Below are positions 33,436 to 47,066 of a DNA stretch of 64,000 nt, one piece after another (the stretch's first letter is position 1; each line of letters opens with the position of its first letter). Position numbers and translations under genes: made by a program. Origin of the DNA: Luidia sarsii (lineage: Eukaryota; Echinodermata; Asteroidea; Paxillosida; Luidiidae); contig OX465102.1 of the NCBI GenBank assembly GCA_949987565.1, forward strand, positions 19,603,493 to 19,667,492, in the 5' to 3' direction. Below the pieces are notes generated by a model. That model searched no databases. It had not been told where the DNA came from and was given only the letters and a program-made list of their open reading frames with translations.

Positions 33436-35685
33436 GTAAGGCAAGATAAAAACGATTGTTTCATAGAGGCTCATGCACTGTAAAACCATGCTATACACAA
33501 GAACGGTGCTGTCCCATTTCTTGTATTGCGTATGACTACACTCACTGCTTATCTCCGTCTATGTGAGATGACAAGCTCATCTCACATAGGCCTACCATTT
33601 TGGAATCGCTCATGATGCGAATCATTTCATGGATATTTTTATTGATATGGTGTGCCATAACCCTAGGGGCCTGCAAATGTCAATTTGGGACTTTGGGTTT
33701 TCGTTAGGGTTCCGCTAGATAATGACAATTTTTTCTACGACCGGTCTCGATTGGAATTTATATTAGTTTCTGGGAAATTTGGTTTCAAGCACGAATCTTT
33801 CCCATGCAAAAAAACGACATTGTTTTAGCTTATTATTATTACATTATTTTAGGCTACATGTCAGGTACTGACATAGTACATAATACAAAACAGATGACAG
33901 TTTAAACCGATTAGTCTCTGGGATTATAGTGTGAGTTTTAGCTGATAATAAAAAATACGCAACTATATACACTATATTTGTGTACGATAGCCTTGCGAAA
34001 ATCCTCGTGTCCAAATGCTAATGTGGGCCAATTATAATCGAATGTTCAAATTGATGTCATTTCCCTCTCGATAATCAGCCATTTTTGTTGCAAATATAAC
34101 CAATTGAAATCGGACTAAATGCGCCATAGGCCTATGATACTACAGGCAGGAAGGTTTCACGATTAAGGCGTGGGTGCCGATTCTGTGGTTGTCTTTTAAC
34201 CCGTACTTGCACTTTGAAATGGCTGTCAATACTAATCGCCGATCGCGCCGTTCAGGGTGTTTATCCAATCGATGGTCATCGATCACTTGATTACGTCAAC
34301 TTGGACCGGGCTGTCTTATGAGGATATCACCCTGGCACTGCCTTGCAGCACGCGCGCTTGGAGACAACAGGTGTTCACGGGCGCACCTGAGTATATCCAT
34401 GGAGCTCCTCCATGGTATATCCATCCAATGAAATCGTTGGTCCCTTGGTTCCACCAAAGGTTCTGATACTAGCTAGTATTATAAGGCTTGACAGGAAACT
34501 ACATGAAGTAGATTCCAGAAAATAATCACCAAGATTCAGATATAAGCCGACGACATACATACCAGATTACCAGAGTACATAATTAACAGAGTACATAATC
34601 AGGGTCTATACTTGCATTTTATTTCATTCAGCTGTTACCTGAGCATGTGCTTTTCTTTTTCATTTATTTACGACTTTTATGCTTAAGCCTCAGTGGAATT
34701 TTTTTTAATGTGGGGGAATGATTCATTTTTAATGATTACCATGCAAGGAACACACGTAGGTGTCTTATTTCCCTTGGTGGTGACCGCACTGCCCGTGAGA
34801 GCCTCCCGCCTGTATAAATCATGTGTGTAAATCAAAACAGATGGATGGAAACTAAAGTAACACACGTAGCTGGTAATGGTATGAATCAGAACGAAAACAT
34901 GGTCCCTTAAACTAAAAGGCCTAATACGGTGGGAATTAATATCGCGCCATGGTCCTTCCCTGGGTACGTTCGCGCGTAGAGGTTCGCGTCACGACTGGGG
35001 ACGCGAATACGCACCCTGTCAGAGCATTTTTCGTTTTCTTTTGTGTCTACAATAACACGCCGAACTGCAATCATTGTGGGAAAAGGTTCGTCCATTCTCC
35101 ACGGTTCAGCTCAGAGGAATGGATGCGTGCTTTACGATCGAGTTGATGTAGTCCCTGGTAATCCCCATTGTGTTTACATCGAGGCAATAGGCAGGGTGCG
35201 GGTTTGTGTATTTGTTCAAGGGCACGCACATGGAGACCCGCTTCATTTTTGAGGGGAAAAAACCGACGATTTTGCAATTATTTTACAGACTCGACTTCGA
35301 GTACGACTTCCCGTTTGCCCAGGCACTCAGACGACTGTAACCAGTCGAGCAAGACTTGGAGGGGAAAAATTGATATCAATTAAGGTAGAATTCCGCACGT
35401 ATACCCCCCTTAGCCCCCTCGACCCTATTCGGCCCCAAATATTTACGCTCCTCGACGACTCTCGGCCTTCCCAAACTATGCACTGCCTGTCTTGTATATT
35501 TACACACACAGGGACGCTTGAAATATGGAGGCATGGAGGCAAGTTTATTACATGCACGGTGGGCGATGATGGGTCCGGTGTGTGGTTGCGGTATGGACGC
35601 TGCGGGCATAAATTGGGGAGGTTATCCCTATTGATATCCTTATTTTCATTGCTAGATTGCAAAGTGCGAAATCAGAAGGTTCTTT
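33436..35685. other. Intergenic, nothing recognised
   Basis: The palindromic octamer TAGGCCTA occurs at 33587 and 34127. No gene is supported. Confidence 0.5.
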
Positions 35686-35918
35686 GGCCCTTTTCCAAAA
35701 CCCGGCTTAGGCTCAGGCTCCGGCTTTGTCTCCATTAGAACTTTCATCCATTCAAGGCATGAATATGGGAGACCTGTGGCTTCGTCTTTGAATGTTACTA
35801 TACTTGGAAAATAATACAAAGCTTCAGGTTCAACCAAGAACTCCAACCTGTGTTTTCAGCTTTTGAATAATAGAGACGAAGCCAGAGCCGAAGCCGAAGC
35901 CGGGTTTTGGAAAAGGGT
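35686..35918. mobile_element. CCCTTTTCC-type inverted-repeat element, full copy
   Basis: The left arm GGCCCTTTTCCAAAACCCGG is inverted at the right (CCGGGTTTTGGAAAAGGGT). Further copies lie at 42211-42432, 52014-52221 and 55016-55427, with fragments near 25935 and 61715. Confidence 0.88.
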
Positions 35919-38900
35919 CGTGTGTGAACATGCTTGAGGGGTCTCACGTTCACTACGCATGACAAGTCTCCATGCATTCTGTATGCAGCACGTCCGCCTT
36001 ATAGGCATATGTATACCTATCAGGCATAAGTTGGTTGTGATAAGAAGTCTTTCAACGCCTACTTGAGTCAACATTGTCGCATCTTTACGGTGGTCTTTCC
36101 CACTGGGGGCAATTTTGTTAAAGGCACGCCTGATTCGGAGAAACTTGGCTTGAAAAAATAAATCGTTATCGAAGCTGTGCACGTGCGCCATCAACAGAGG
36201 GCGTACTGTACCCAAAAATGGGGCAGGGTTGAGAAGATCCAGCAGAAACTTCTTTCAAGGCTGTCCCGGCAGTGAATACATCAACCTGGCTTCGGGGCAC
36301 AACAGACAGCCACTTGATGCCCAATTTGTGGCATGAATGGTTTATAATGGGAAGGTTAACACCTTCCCTGTGCCCGGCCCCGACACCTGGATTGATTTAA
36401 TTGTCGACCCCCTCTTGGAAGCAGAGAGTGACGTCACCCCATTATCCTTCGTGAATGCCTCGAGGACACATTAATGTGAGAAGACTGCATGTACATGCTT
36501 TGGCCACCTGGAATGCTGATGCCTACTCCGGTGTGAGTGGTATATGTATACGGTATGCCGACCCACTGCACTCCAGAGAGCGCTCGCCCTGTGCGGTGTA
36601 CTGGCTTGTGATGTCTCATGTCTCATCTTGGGGCAGTATCAGAATACAGTTCTTTAATTATACAAAAGTTATGTGAAATACTTGAATTTGTTTTCTGGTA
36701 AATGCTACGTCTATCCTTCGCCGACTTTTCAGACTTTCCATACCGTACATGCATGGTCCCAAGTTGAAAACGGATACACATTACATATACATTGCAGTGT
36801 TCTAGGGCATATGTATATTGGCCATTACTGTACCGTGTACCGGGTACGCTATAAGTTAGAAAGAGGCCGGAAGCCTGGAAATGGTTTTCGAAAATTTGCC
36901 TCGGTTGTTTTGCCATGCGAAAAATTGGCCTATAGGTCTAAGTCCATGCCATGTTAAAAGAACCCAAATGGAATGTATATAAAACATGTCAACTCGTCAA
37001 GAAATTTAATTTCAAAAGTTCGAATCCCTCTTGCTTTTTCTGGCTTAGGCCTACTACACAAGAGAACTCAGATCTGCTCAGTCCTTAAATGTCCCATACA
37101 AGTGTCTAACCCTCTGTGCCTCCCGGGACATGGACTGAAGTAAAGAGCGATTGTGAACCCAGCAAAATGCAGCCCGATTTCTGGTCTGCACGAGGCTAAT
37201 GCGATTGACAGGATTTATTGTTCATTTCGCCAGGTGTGACAAGGCAAAGAGTTGGCACAGGGGGTCAAGTGCGGATTCGTTGGGTATTTACTAGGCTCTA
37301 TTTAGCCAACGGCCGGGTTTATGGAGAGGAGAAAGTGGGTGAAGGAGCAACCATTTTGTAAAAAAAAAGGCTGCCCGAATTTCGTTTGCCAATTTTCTGT
37401 TCTATTTTATAACGAGTGACTGACTTGTGTATGTTTATTTGATTTTTTTATTTTATTTTAGGATTGACTACATATTGGCATTCGGACCGTAGGTCTACTG
37501 CTTGTACTTTGTTCAAGAAAACCATGATGTCTATTTTCTGTCGAGTGGCGTGTTTGGTTTCCAACATAATGTCACCCTTTTCCCCTGGTTTCGATCGCCC
37601 GTCGAGTTTTATGTAAAAGCATAAAACCCGCTTGCTCTGCCCCCGAGCGATCAGCCTCTCAGCGTGGGGATGTGCCCTAGTAGCCCTGCCTATGCGCGGT
37701 CTGTAATTAGCGTAAACAATGGGCGAGTGGTAGTACTTGAAAAAAACGGAAATTGCCAGGCCTTCGTGAGTCCCAAGGCATAACAAGCCTGCCGTGCACA
37801 GGCAATTACCGCGTACGTGATGCTTGCCGAGGAGCTCTTCCACAGTGACGCTTGAATCATGCTAGAATGGTGTGGGGAGTCCACGTGCGGTCCCGTCAAA
37901 CGCGGCCATCTTAATACGTGACCTGCATGGGGCCCGTTCTCGATTTCATAGAGCCCTTCAACCATGCTTCAACATTGCTAAGCGTTGAAACTCTTCATTA
38001 GGATGGAAGAAGTGCATTTTATACAGGGCGTCGAACCACTTCCCTTTATGGTGTTCATGGACACTGTGCATGAATCATTCACGTACAGTTTGACATTTTT
38101 TTTTAGCGAAGCTATATTGGTGTTTACGCAACGTTTAACGCTTAGCTGGATCTGCGATACTTGGCCCAGAACTGACCGAACTGGCTACCCTCCCTGCCGT
38201 GAAACATATCGACTGAAATTGAGCAATCACGACCGCCCACGAACACTAATCCGACTTGGCAAATTGTACCAAGCTGCATGACGACTGTCACCTGCAGTCC
38301 CGCCGTCAGAAATATCGACCAACTCATATAGGAAAAACACAATTCATGTTAAGAAAACAGACGAACAAATAATCTTTTAAAAACCACAGCAAGAGTTGCC
38401 ATGCTACGGAGCCCCTGAAATGACATCAACTTATGGAATCAATTTAATAAGAGAAATCGTTTCATTAGGCCTACTCAGAGTGAATTTGATGAAGTGAAAT
38501 TTGTGCTTGTTCGAACGTGCTTTCAGGGGATCCAGGAAATTACACTATAAAAAGAGGTTGATTGAATGTCATCGCTCATTCAGAATTCCACCGCTATCGA
38601 ACTTGTCGAGCGAGCATCTTTCAAAGGCAATTTCTAAGCCACAATCATTGTGAATGAAGAAGCATAAGACACGGGGGGTGCTGTTCTCATTATTGCTATT
38701 TCTAAACAACCACCTCCCTGTGCACTGCCTATACTGATCGCGTCAGCTGAACTCATTTTTTTACACAGGGGGAAGAGGTTAAGCCACTGTTAAACGAACA
38801 TTTTCTAAAAGGAATTGGGGCTAGATTTTGGTTCCAGGAGAAAGAAAGAGAGCGAGAGAGGGAATTTCTTTGTACTATCCAGGAGAGGGATAATTCTAAT

Positions 38901-40038
38901 TTACGGCCAACGTGCTGACACTTGAAGTTAATAACTCACACTCCTGTCATAAGTGCCATAAAGTCCAATGCATTCTGAAATGTGTGGATTGCTTCATATC
39001 TAGGCCTAGTATTATTGTGCAGACGGAAACGTCCCCATACAATAATTATTATGTTGGATTGATCCTGATCTTCAATACCGCGAGAATTCAGCTTGCTTAG
39101 ACAGTGCCCATTCCCCACTCAAATTGTCGTCATTTTATATGGTTAATCGTAACATTCCTTCGCACAATTCACGACAGAAAAGGGTTTTTGGCCTTTGCAC
39201 CCTTTAGTGGGTGGTTGAAGTGGTACACGGATTTGTGAAGATAGAGCAGCAAAGTTTATGATTGTGCGTTTGCTCGAGTCGTTTTCCATGAATTTCTTTT
39301 TTGAATGTCGCCCAACACAAGGCCCCGAAAGGCCACTCAAGGTAGGCCTAAGGGCTAAAAGAAAGTAATAAAGAAAATAAACAGGAGCATGATAGATCAG
39401 AAAGAAGAAAGATGAGTGTTTATGTTTATGGATGCTCATATCAAGCATAATTTATGACCCTTCATTCATACCACACTGAGCTCGGAAGCCTACTGAAAAT
39501 GTGACCCCTGCAGACAGAAAGCATGCCGATGAGGTTTTGCACGCAGAGGTTTCGTACAGCGCGCAGCGTCATGCGTCTTGTACGCGGTTGGTCAGACGGA
39601 AAATGCATCATGACACCGAGTCAAGTTTTTAAGAATAGCGCAGAACGGTCCATTGTATCCGTGGGAAGCGCAATCTCCCGGACAGCCGAAGGCTAATAGT
39701 GATTTGTTAAGTTCGATTACTTTTGCTCCGATACCCTGAAATGCAAGCAGCTTAATGACCTCTTTATGTCAAATCGAAGCCTTTTTCACACAGTTCGAGA
39801 TGAATGAAAAGTATGAGCCATTTTCCCATGTACCGTCATGGGGGTATAGTTTACTTTACACACGAGGTTTCCAAAATTATTTGAATTAAATTTATGACTT
39901 AGGGCGAAATAATGCCGGTGAAATATGCCGGCGAAAATTCGGCATTCGATATATTTTCGAAAATACTATATACTGCTATGAATGTTAAATGAGATTTCAT
40001 TTGAAGGTTTTCATGGTGAGAACAGCAGGAATTATATG
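35919..40038. other. Intergenic, nothing recognised
   Basis: TAGGCCTA occurs at 37046, 38466, 39001 and 39343. No coding exon is supported on either strand. Confidence 0.5.
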
Positions 40039-40161
40039 TTTGCGGTGATACCATGCAAAGTTCTCTTTTGTGAGTAAATATGGTTCTGAAAAGAACCGGA
40101 GGAACTCTTTTCAGAACCACACATACTCACAATAGAGAATTTTGCATGCTATAACCGCAAA
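40039..40161. mobile_element. Small foldback element, TTTGCGGT ends
   Basis: The left arm TTTGCGGTGATACCATGCAA and the GGTTCTGAAAAGAACC palindrome are mirrored by TTTTCAGAACCACACATACT and GCATGCTATAACCGCAAA. Related partial copies lie at 50430-50510, 51938-52010, 56940-57035 and 58798-59001. Confidence 0.85.
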
Positions 40162-40671
40162 CCTATTAGGCCTACTACCAGGCGTGAATTTAACCAAACG
40201 TTTCCAGACAGTTCTGTTTGTCATTCGTCGTCATTTCAGGCAACCATTTGTTTTAATACTGCATGAAATACCTCGCTGTATGTTTGTCTATTAGTTCCAT
40301 GTGAGCACGAAAGTCCTCGTGGTCGTAAACAGTGTCTGGGTGCATGCATGCCGGCACGGTATGGTGTTTATTCTCCTGCCCGGCGTACGTGTTGACAACA
40401 AAAGGTAGGGAGGATATCATTGACAGATTGGGGAACGAGACGAGACAAGATAGGTGCAGATGGTATTTACTGGAAAGGGGAAATGAAGCTGGGAAATCAA
40501 TACAGGACCCTACAAATTATAGCCAGAGTAAAGGATGAATGGTAACTAATGCTGGAATAATCATCGCATATACATGCTCAGGAGCAACAGGATTGAATAA
40601 ATCACACGGCACCCCCACACCGGCAACGACTACATACACAGTAGTTGACTATTTGGGAGGCCACCTATAAG

Positions 40672-40744
40672 GGGTGGATAGCTAAGATGGAAAAGCACTG
40701 GTACGATAGTTCAGAGGTCTGGGGTTCAAGACCCGGTCCAGTCA
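40672..40744 (+). tRNA. tRNA-like sequence, probably tRNA-derived repeat or pseudogene
   Basis: A-box-like TAGCTAAGATGG and an exact B box GGTTCAAGACC (40723-40733) are spaced as in a tRNA. The loop reads ACGATAG (anticodon position GAT). The anticodon stem has a T-T mismatch and a G-T pair, the T stem a G-G mismatch, and the acceptor arms pair only in part. A working tRNA is unlikely. Confidence 0.3.
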
Positions 40745-41592
40745 AAGTTTCCTTTGCCTACTTTTCCATTTGTTCAAAAAGTTCCGAGCCAGCTTTTCCT
40801 TGGTTTGTTTGACATTTAAATTTTAATATTTACTCAGGATTGCAAATGATTATTTTTGCTCTTCCTGTACGCTAGCTAAGTTTACAATAAACTACTTCAA
40901 TTTCATAACTCCAACAACAGATTCATTTTCTATATATAACATATCGACACAAAATTGTTTGACTTGTTGTCCCCCAAAATACTCAGGATGAAGGAATTGC
41001 TTAGGGACCAAGAGTATCCTTTTCGGACAACTCTTTGTAATTGTGCTGAGATTATCACACATTCATTCTCGATTACGGCTTATGATCTACCTCATTTACC
41101 GATCGGGAAGAACAGAAACTTACTTGTTGATTGGTATGACCTTGCTCAAAATCATGAAAAATTACCGTCGATTTGTGGCAATGTCTACTAGGAGTCATTT
41201 CGGGATAAAAATCAGGGGTAGAAACGTGACCAGAGCTAGGAAAGTTTGAAGCACGGGAAGGTCACCGACGAAGGCAATTACATCACTGAGCGAGAGGAGG
41301 GGGATGGCGGCAGACGCAAAACGATCTTGAACGTCCGACAGGGCGGAACATGTAGGTACCTACTTGTAATTCCCCTTAGATCTCTTCACAAAAAATTGAT
41401 GGACTCTTAAATTGCCCAAGTCAAGCGGGGACTCGGCTTTCAATCCACGGTTCTCCGTGACCGATTGAACAGCTGCCGTATAGGTACACCTGCCGACTAT
41501 ACTAGCGCTAAAGTGGTTGAAATACAACTGAAGTCTGACCCATGGCACTGTTTATTATGAGGAAAAATCGTAATCTTATCCAGAAATGTAAG

Positions 41593-41733
41593 CCCTAACA
41601 CTAACCAAATCTTACCCCTATGGCATAACCCAAACCTTAACCGTAAACCGAAAATCCTAATCCTAACCATAACCATAAACATAACCATAACTATAGCCAT
41701 AGCCATAACCATAACCCTATAGCCCTATAAAAA
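41593..41733 (-). repeat. Degenerate telomere-like C-rich tract
   Basis: CCCTAAC, CCATAACC and CCTTAACC variants repeat for about 140 bp. The G-rich strand is the minus strand, opposite to the array blocks. Confidence 0.6.
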
Positions 41734-42210
41734 TGATTACGAGGCAACCTAACCTAATTATTCCACATAACCGTCAAGCAACACCCTAAATGTTGACCGC
41801 CTCCTTGGAATAAACCCCGGATTCAGCCCCTAGCTGAGGTTTAATAGTCGGTTACAGTGCGCGTTGAATTGAATGCAACCTTGATGCAATCTCGATCTCA
41901 ACCTCACATATACCGACTATACAATCTTACACAAAATGACAAAATAAGAGGAAAGGATATCTACTGTATACAATAATTATAACTGCCAATAACGAGGTCA
42001 GGACCACATGGATCCATTTTCCCACCCCAACCGACCTGGAATTCAATTCTAATTCAGGAGGGAGCCACTACCCACCAGATGCCTTAGTGGACGAAAAATG
42101 AGCAGATTTAGTGACCCCTGGCAAAAGGTTCATGAGAGGGGCCAGGATCTGCTGAACCCAGCATCTGCCGCACGTAATTGCCCTCAAACGAATCCCTGAA
42201 CCAAGCACAG

Positions 42211-42432
42211 GGCCCTTTTCCAAAACCCGGCTTAGGCTTCGGCTCCGACTGAAAATACAGGTTGGAGTTCTTTGTTGAAGTTGACGCTTTGGATTTTTTT
42301 TTTTTTTAACGCAGTGTAACATTCAAAAACGAAGCCAAAGACCTCCCATTTTCATGCCTTGTACTTAAAAATGCATGGATGAAAGAAATGTAGTCTTGCA
42401 AAGCCGGAGCCTGAGCCTAAGCCGGGTTTTGG
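42211..42432. mobile_element. CCCTTTTCC-type inverted-repeat element, copy 2
   Basis: GGCCCTTTTCCAAAACCCGG at the left and CTAAGCCGGGTTTTGG at the right. The last bases of the right arm have decayed. Confidence 0.85.
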
Positions 42433-45400
42433 TTATGATGGAAAAATTACCCCCAAAAAAGTCCAATCGTAGAGAAAAAAAAGTGTGGCCGAAGATTTCG
42501 TATCTTTTTTTATTGACCATGAATCTACGGCGTCCATAGTATAAGATCGTAAACACATTTTTACTTGTCAAGAGTTTCAGGTCGATTTAGAGTCGCTCGA
42601 AATCATAAAAGCTAGGAGTTGACGATTACAAGATGCTGTGCTGTCGTAAATGCACATCTGCCATCCACCCAGCGAAATTGTGCCGACGGCTGTAAACCCG
42701 TAAACCCGGTTTCCAAATCAGCCCCCCCCCCCCCAATCGTAAAGTGCCGAAAGTCAAATAAGGTGAGTCGAGATGCACGGGAGACGTGCATTCACAATGC
42801 CCTCACATCTTACATGGCTCCCCCTTTTTTCACCGAGGCCGTGGCAACGCTAAGCACCGTCTAGGGGGGGGGTCTTTTCTCCCTTCGACCCCATCCGGCA
42901 CTTACGCGGTGTCCCTAGCCTATACCCAGGTAACACCTCAACTGGGGTTTACCATTATTAATATTTTCGTTCCAGTCTCCCGTGGTGGGCCACATCACCC
43001 GGCCGTGGCAGCGTTCGTCTCACGCGGCTGTCTTTCTAAAAAATGTAGTCGGGGGCTGGTTTTGTAATTCAGGGGGGCGGTGCATGGTGATTGGAGGGAA
43101 AAATGACATTTGTTTTTATTTCTTTGTTTGTTCAAGCTATAACCGAGCGGCCATAAAACACTAAAATATCAACCCCTACCAGGTCGCCATAAAGCCGACG
43201 TCTATTGCTCCCCTGGGGACGGGTGGCCGGCCTCGTGCCCAAAGCAAGAGCCGACCGGAGGCGGCTGGCTGTATATCACCCGCTTGGTTTCAGGTGCTGA
43301 ATGCTGAGCGGCTTTCCGGTCCTACAATAAATACCATGGGATGCATGGTTACTGCCGCAAATGCTCGTTTCTAGCGGGGGGTGGGGGGGGGGCACAGATT
43401 CGCAGTAGACACCAGACGAATAAAAAATAATGAAAACGATCGCGACACATGCGTTTTGATCGCAAAACATGACTGACACCGAACGAATGTGACAGTATGT
43501 GGTCGCGCCAATTTTGCCTGAATGTGTAAACACGCATTCACGAGGCCTGTGAGAATTGCTAGACCAAACAATATTAATTTTTTGGCGGGTAAAGAAAGTG
43601 TTGATGTATACATTTCCGTTCTCTTTGTTCGGAAATGCCGAACTTATCCAAAGTCAGCCCACCATTATTGAATCAGAGGCACCGAGGCAACATTCTTTGT
43701 ATATGATTTATTCCCCAAAGTGACTGCCCTTTCATCTGCGCTGAGAGCCTCCAGCATGCAATACTGGGTGCCCGAATTTTCCCCACAAGCTCCAAATTCA
43801 ATCTAGTTACCCACATAGTCGTTCATTCAACATCATACATCTTAAAAGTCCTAAACAACAATTGGTAAATGTCAAAAGATTGCCATAGTTTGTGTGTTAA
43901 ACCATTAAACATTCCATAAAAAGGAATATTGCGAAGGTTTTAGCTCAAATAGAAATCTGAGGAAGTAGAAAATGCAAAAAACCGTTACGGTTTACGCACC
44001 GTTCTGAACCGGTAGTGTAAGAAATATTGTTATTACTCCTGAGTACCGTAATAAACTATTATTTTAGCCATGTTTGAGTGAAGATTTCTCAAAAAGTACA
44101 GCATCCAATTAGGCCGTAAGATTTCAACATGAGGATTCTATCATGACCATCTACAAATTTGTGGACATTGATGTTTTCCGATCTTCCCAATGTTGTATTG
44201 GGCCTTTACAAATTAATGTACATTATACTGGAGGTAAACAGGGCCGTGGTAAAGTTGAACGAATATTGCGCATTGGCTGAAGCTAAACTGAAAAGTTAAA
44301 AATAATGCCTGTTCTGTTGTAGTTGAATCTGACCTTATTTCACCCGGCACAGACTGAACACGCGGCATCCATTCAAAACGCAATGAAGATGACGTTCAAC
44401 CCTGGCCCTGTCCATAATTACGTGCGATCCATGCGTGCATTCAAGCACGGTAGCAGCTCGGTGCGTGGTATTATCATTTTTATGTAAATTGTATTCCTCC
44501 ACACAAGTATTTTCAAAGCCCCCTTTTTGTGGTTTGCCCGATCCAGTAGTGCGTGTTGATTCTAAGCTTTCGTGTTTTGATCCAGAGTGCGAGCCCGAGG
44601 CGGTTCGATTCAGTTTGTTTCCCAGTGAGATTATTGCCATCAGACCGAGAAAGATGGGTTTTTTCATCGAGTGTAAAGGAGATTTTGTGGTTTTTGTACA
44701 TTGGTTATTAATACACTGTACATATTTTTGGTTCACCTGTAAATGGCCGTGCAAATTTCATTGTTAAATATTGATTCCAAGAGTGACCCAATTTTCTTGC
44801 CTTTGGCAAACCGAGGTTTCTGTCGAAAAGGTCATTTGATTTTCCATTTTTCAGTTACAAAGTATTCACATGTATATAGAAAGGGATCAATATTTTGGCG
44901 TTCAATTATATAGCATTAATCTTTAAGATCATATAAGATAAAAAATGATGATTCTGGTTGATAAACCTTGAGCTTGATGCCAAATATTCAATGGGTCGGC
45001 ACTATGTGGCTAACAGAGGGGGTTGGGCAAAATAACTTGAGAAAGGTCCTGCTAGGAAGGGAACGCCAGGACCTCTAAAATTACGATTTTTGCATTCTGG
45101 TCATTTTAGTCAATAAGCACAATTTTTTGTATATTATTACTCTTTGAAAAATCTAACTTCAAAAAATATGCGGAGCACATGCAGCAGATAAAATTATTAT
45201 AAAATACCAACATATATATTTTCCTTTCCATTCGATTGAATTTTGGCAGTAGTATTATTTTATTGTCTTTCCCATGAATCTCGTTTGAATTTTCACACAA
45301 TCGTGCAATCGTTAATTCATTAGTAAAAACCCTGAAGTGGAATTTTGAATATAAATAGGGGGCCTACTGTATTGTTAAAAGCTATCTGAGCACTTCAAAG

Positions 45401-45531
45401 GAAACAAAGCGTTGCCTGTATGAACTGTATTTCACTACTGGCTCAGAAATTGTCCAACAACTGTTTATGTCAATAGTTATCGATACATGTACTTGCAACT
45501 CAAAGTAAAATGTATCTGTTTCATTGCCTAT
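42433..45531. other. Intergenic, nothing recognised
   Basis: Long C and G runs at 42721-42734 and 43376-43393 could form quadruplexes. Frames of 139 and 110 codons overlap antiparallel at 44335-44767, without recognisable domains. A CCTAGCAGG-type repeat lies at 45040-45140. Confidence 0.5.
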
Positions 45532-46037
45532 ACCGGTGTAACGATCTCAGACGGGCCCCCGTGCTGAGTCGAGCCGTGACCTTACTGGCTCACCTCAGCA
45601 CGTTGCAGCAACGTTCTCAGCTGCTCAGCGTGCTCAGATGAGTCAGTGAACCAAGCACCTGGGGGCGCCCTTCATGTGACTGTTGTTTATGATTATCCGT
45701 GAACAACACAGTTTGTAAAACTATATTTTGCTTTTGATTGTATAAAGCCAATCGAATGATGCACCCTCATTACGGGGAACAACTGTAGCATTTCTTTCCA
45801 AATGTAAAACTCCAAGTTCTAGGCATAGTTACTAGGCACCGCACTGAGCGTTGTTGAACTACGGGTCAACTACGGGTCAACGAACGTGCCTGAAAGCGCT
45901 GCATTGCCAATGGCCGTATCGACTCAGCATGGCCTTCACAATGGACAACTACTACGCGCACTGCGCATGACGTTTTTATCCATAAATGGTAACGGTCTCA
46001 TCTGAGTATGGGGCCCGGATCAGACCTTTACACCGGT
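45532..46037. mobile_element. 505-bp inverted-repeat element with ACCGGTGTAA ends
   Basis: The left end ACCGGTGTAACGATCTCAGA and the reverse complement of the right end, ACCGGTGTAAAGGTCTGATC, match, followed by GGGCCCC in both. GTGCTGAGTC/GAGTCAG (AP-1/Maf-like) motifs lie in the left arm. It lies about 1 kb upstream of INTU. Confidence 0.75.
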
Positions 46038-46890
46038 CTGCCCCCAAACGCCCATTTCACAGGGAACGGAAACAGGCCTAAAGAAAAACCGCTCAAAATT
46101 ATGTCAACAGATGGCGGCATACAACTTTCTACGGTCTGCAAAACGATTACTCGGTTGAATCCCGAACTTTTTATAAATACGTGTATAGCAAACATTATGG
46201 TGCGCGTAAATTCCGTATAGACTATAGTTATGACCAATTAAGTTCGGTATGAATTTGTGACAATTGGTGAAGTAGAAAATGCAAAACTGTGGAAAACTCG
46301 GGAAAACTGCCGGCAGGCGACTCGGAAATGTGCGTGTTCTTTTGTATACAATGGCGCACATGCAATTTATTGCAAAGCCAACATTCCCTTCAACTTCAAG
46401 TTCAAGCCAACGTTGACCCCATTGTCAAGTAAAGTTGCGTCAAACCGTCAATGGGTTAAAAAGTGAGAGATAAACTATACTAGCCATTACTCATTAGCCG
46501 ATTGTTAAAGCGCCTGCTAAATGCCTTATCTCTCCGAAATTGCAGTTTTCTCTAAAAAAAATATTCGCAAACGGTTTCAGGAACGGCGCAGAAATTTTCT
46601 CCGGGTGGACCGTTTTCCAGTTTTGAGATGCAATTTTAACTCGCACAGATTTCATCTTGTTTTTCTCCGACTAACTTTTTATAGGACAAACTTTTGTTCA
46701 AACTCAAACATGCGCAGACGCTTGTCATTCTTTTGAATTGTACCGTGTAGTTCATGATACGACGCCATGCACGGTTTAGCAAATAAAAACAGAAAATGAA
46801 AAGCTCCTATGAAGAAAACATATCTTGTTAAGTCTATCTTCAGCATCGTTTAATACATTTTCTCGAATTTGTGAGTTGTAATTGAAAACA
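46038..46890. other. INTU upstream region, no gene seen
   Basis: AT-rich, with no clear TATA box placed relative to a start site. It presumably contains INTU promoter sequence. Confidence 0.4.
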
Positions 46891-46969
46891 CTTTGTGGAG
46901 AATGTTAAGCGCGAAATACGAGTGAGAAAAACACGGTGGCTGCTACTGGAGCAGCCAAGAGGTCCCGGA

Positions 46970-46990
46970 TGTAAACAACATGGCCGCGGT
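46970..46990 (+). promoter_or_regulatory. YY1-like site near the INTU start
   Basis: AACATGGCCGCGG resembles the YY1 site found just downstream of many TATA-less start sites. The ATG inside it opens the short upstream frame at 46980. Confidence 0.35.
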
Positions 46991-47018
46991 CGCGGCGATC
47001 ACCTCGATGGCTGTGTGA
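46980..47018 (+). other. Upstream ORF of INTU, 12 codons
   Basis: ATG with A at -3 and G at +4 reads MAAVAAITSMAV and stops at TGA. It is in frame with the INTU start at 47067, and only this TGA separates them. A second upstream ATG at 47027, in another frame, overlaps the INTU start and ends at 47107. Confidence 0.5.
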
Positions 47019-47066
47019 GGCGAAAAATGCCGAGCAGATATCGCCCCAGCTCTGACGATCGGCAGT

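Noticed and set aside
44335..44767. 139-codon (minus) and 110-codon (plus) overlapping frames
   Set aside because: No domain, splice or composition support. Long antiparallel frames of this size can occur by chance.
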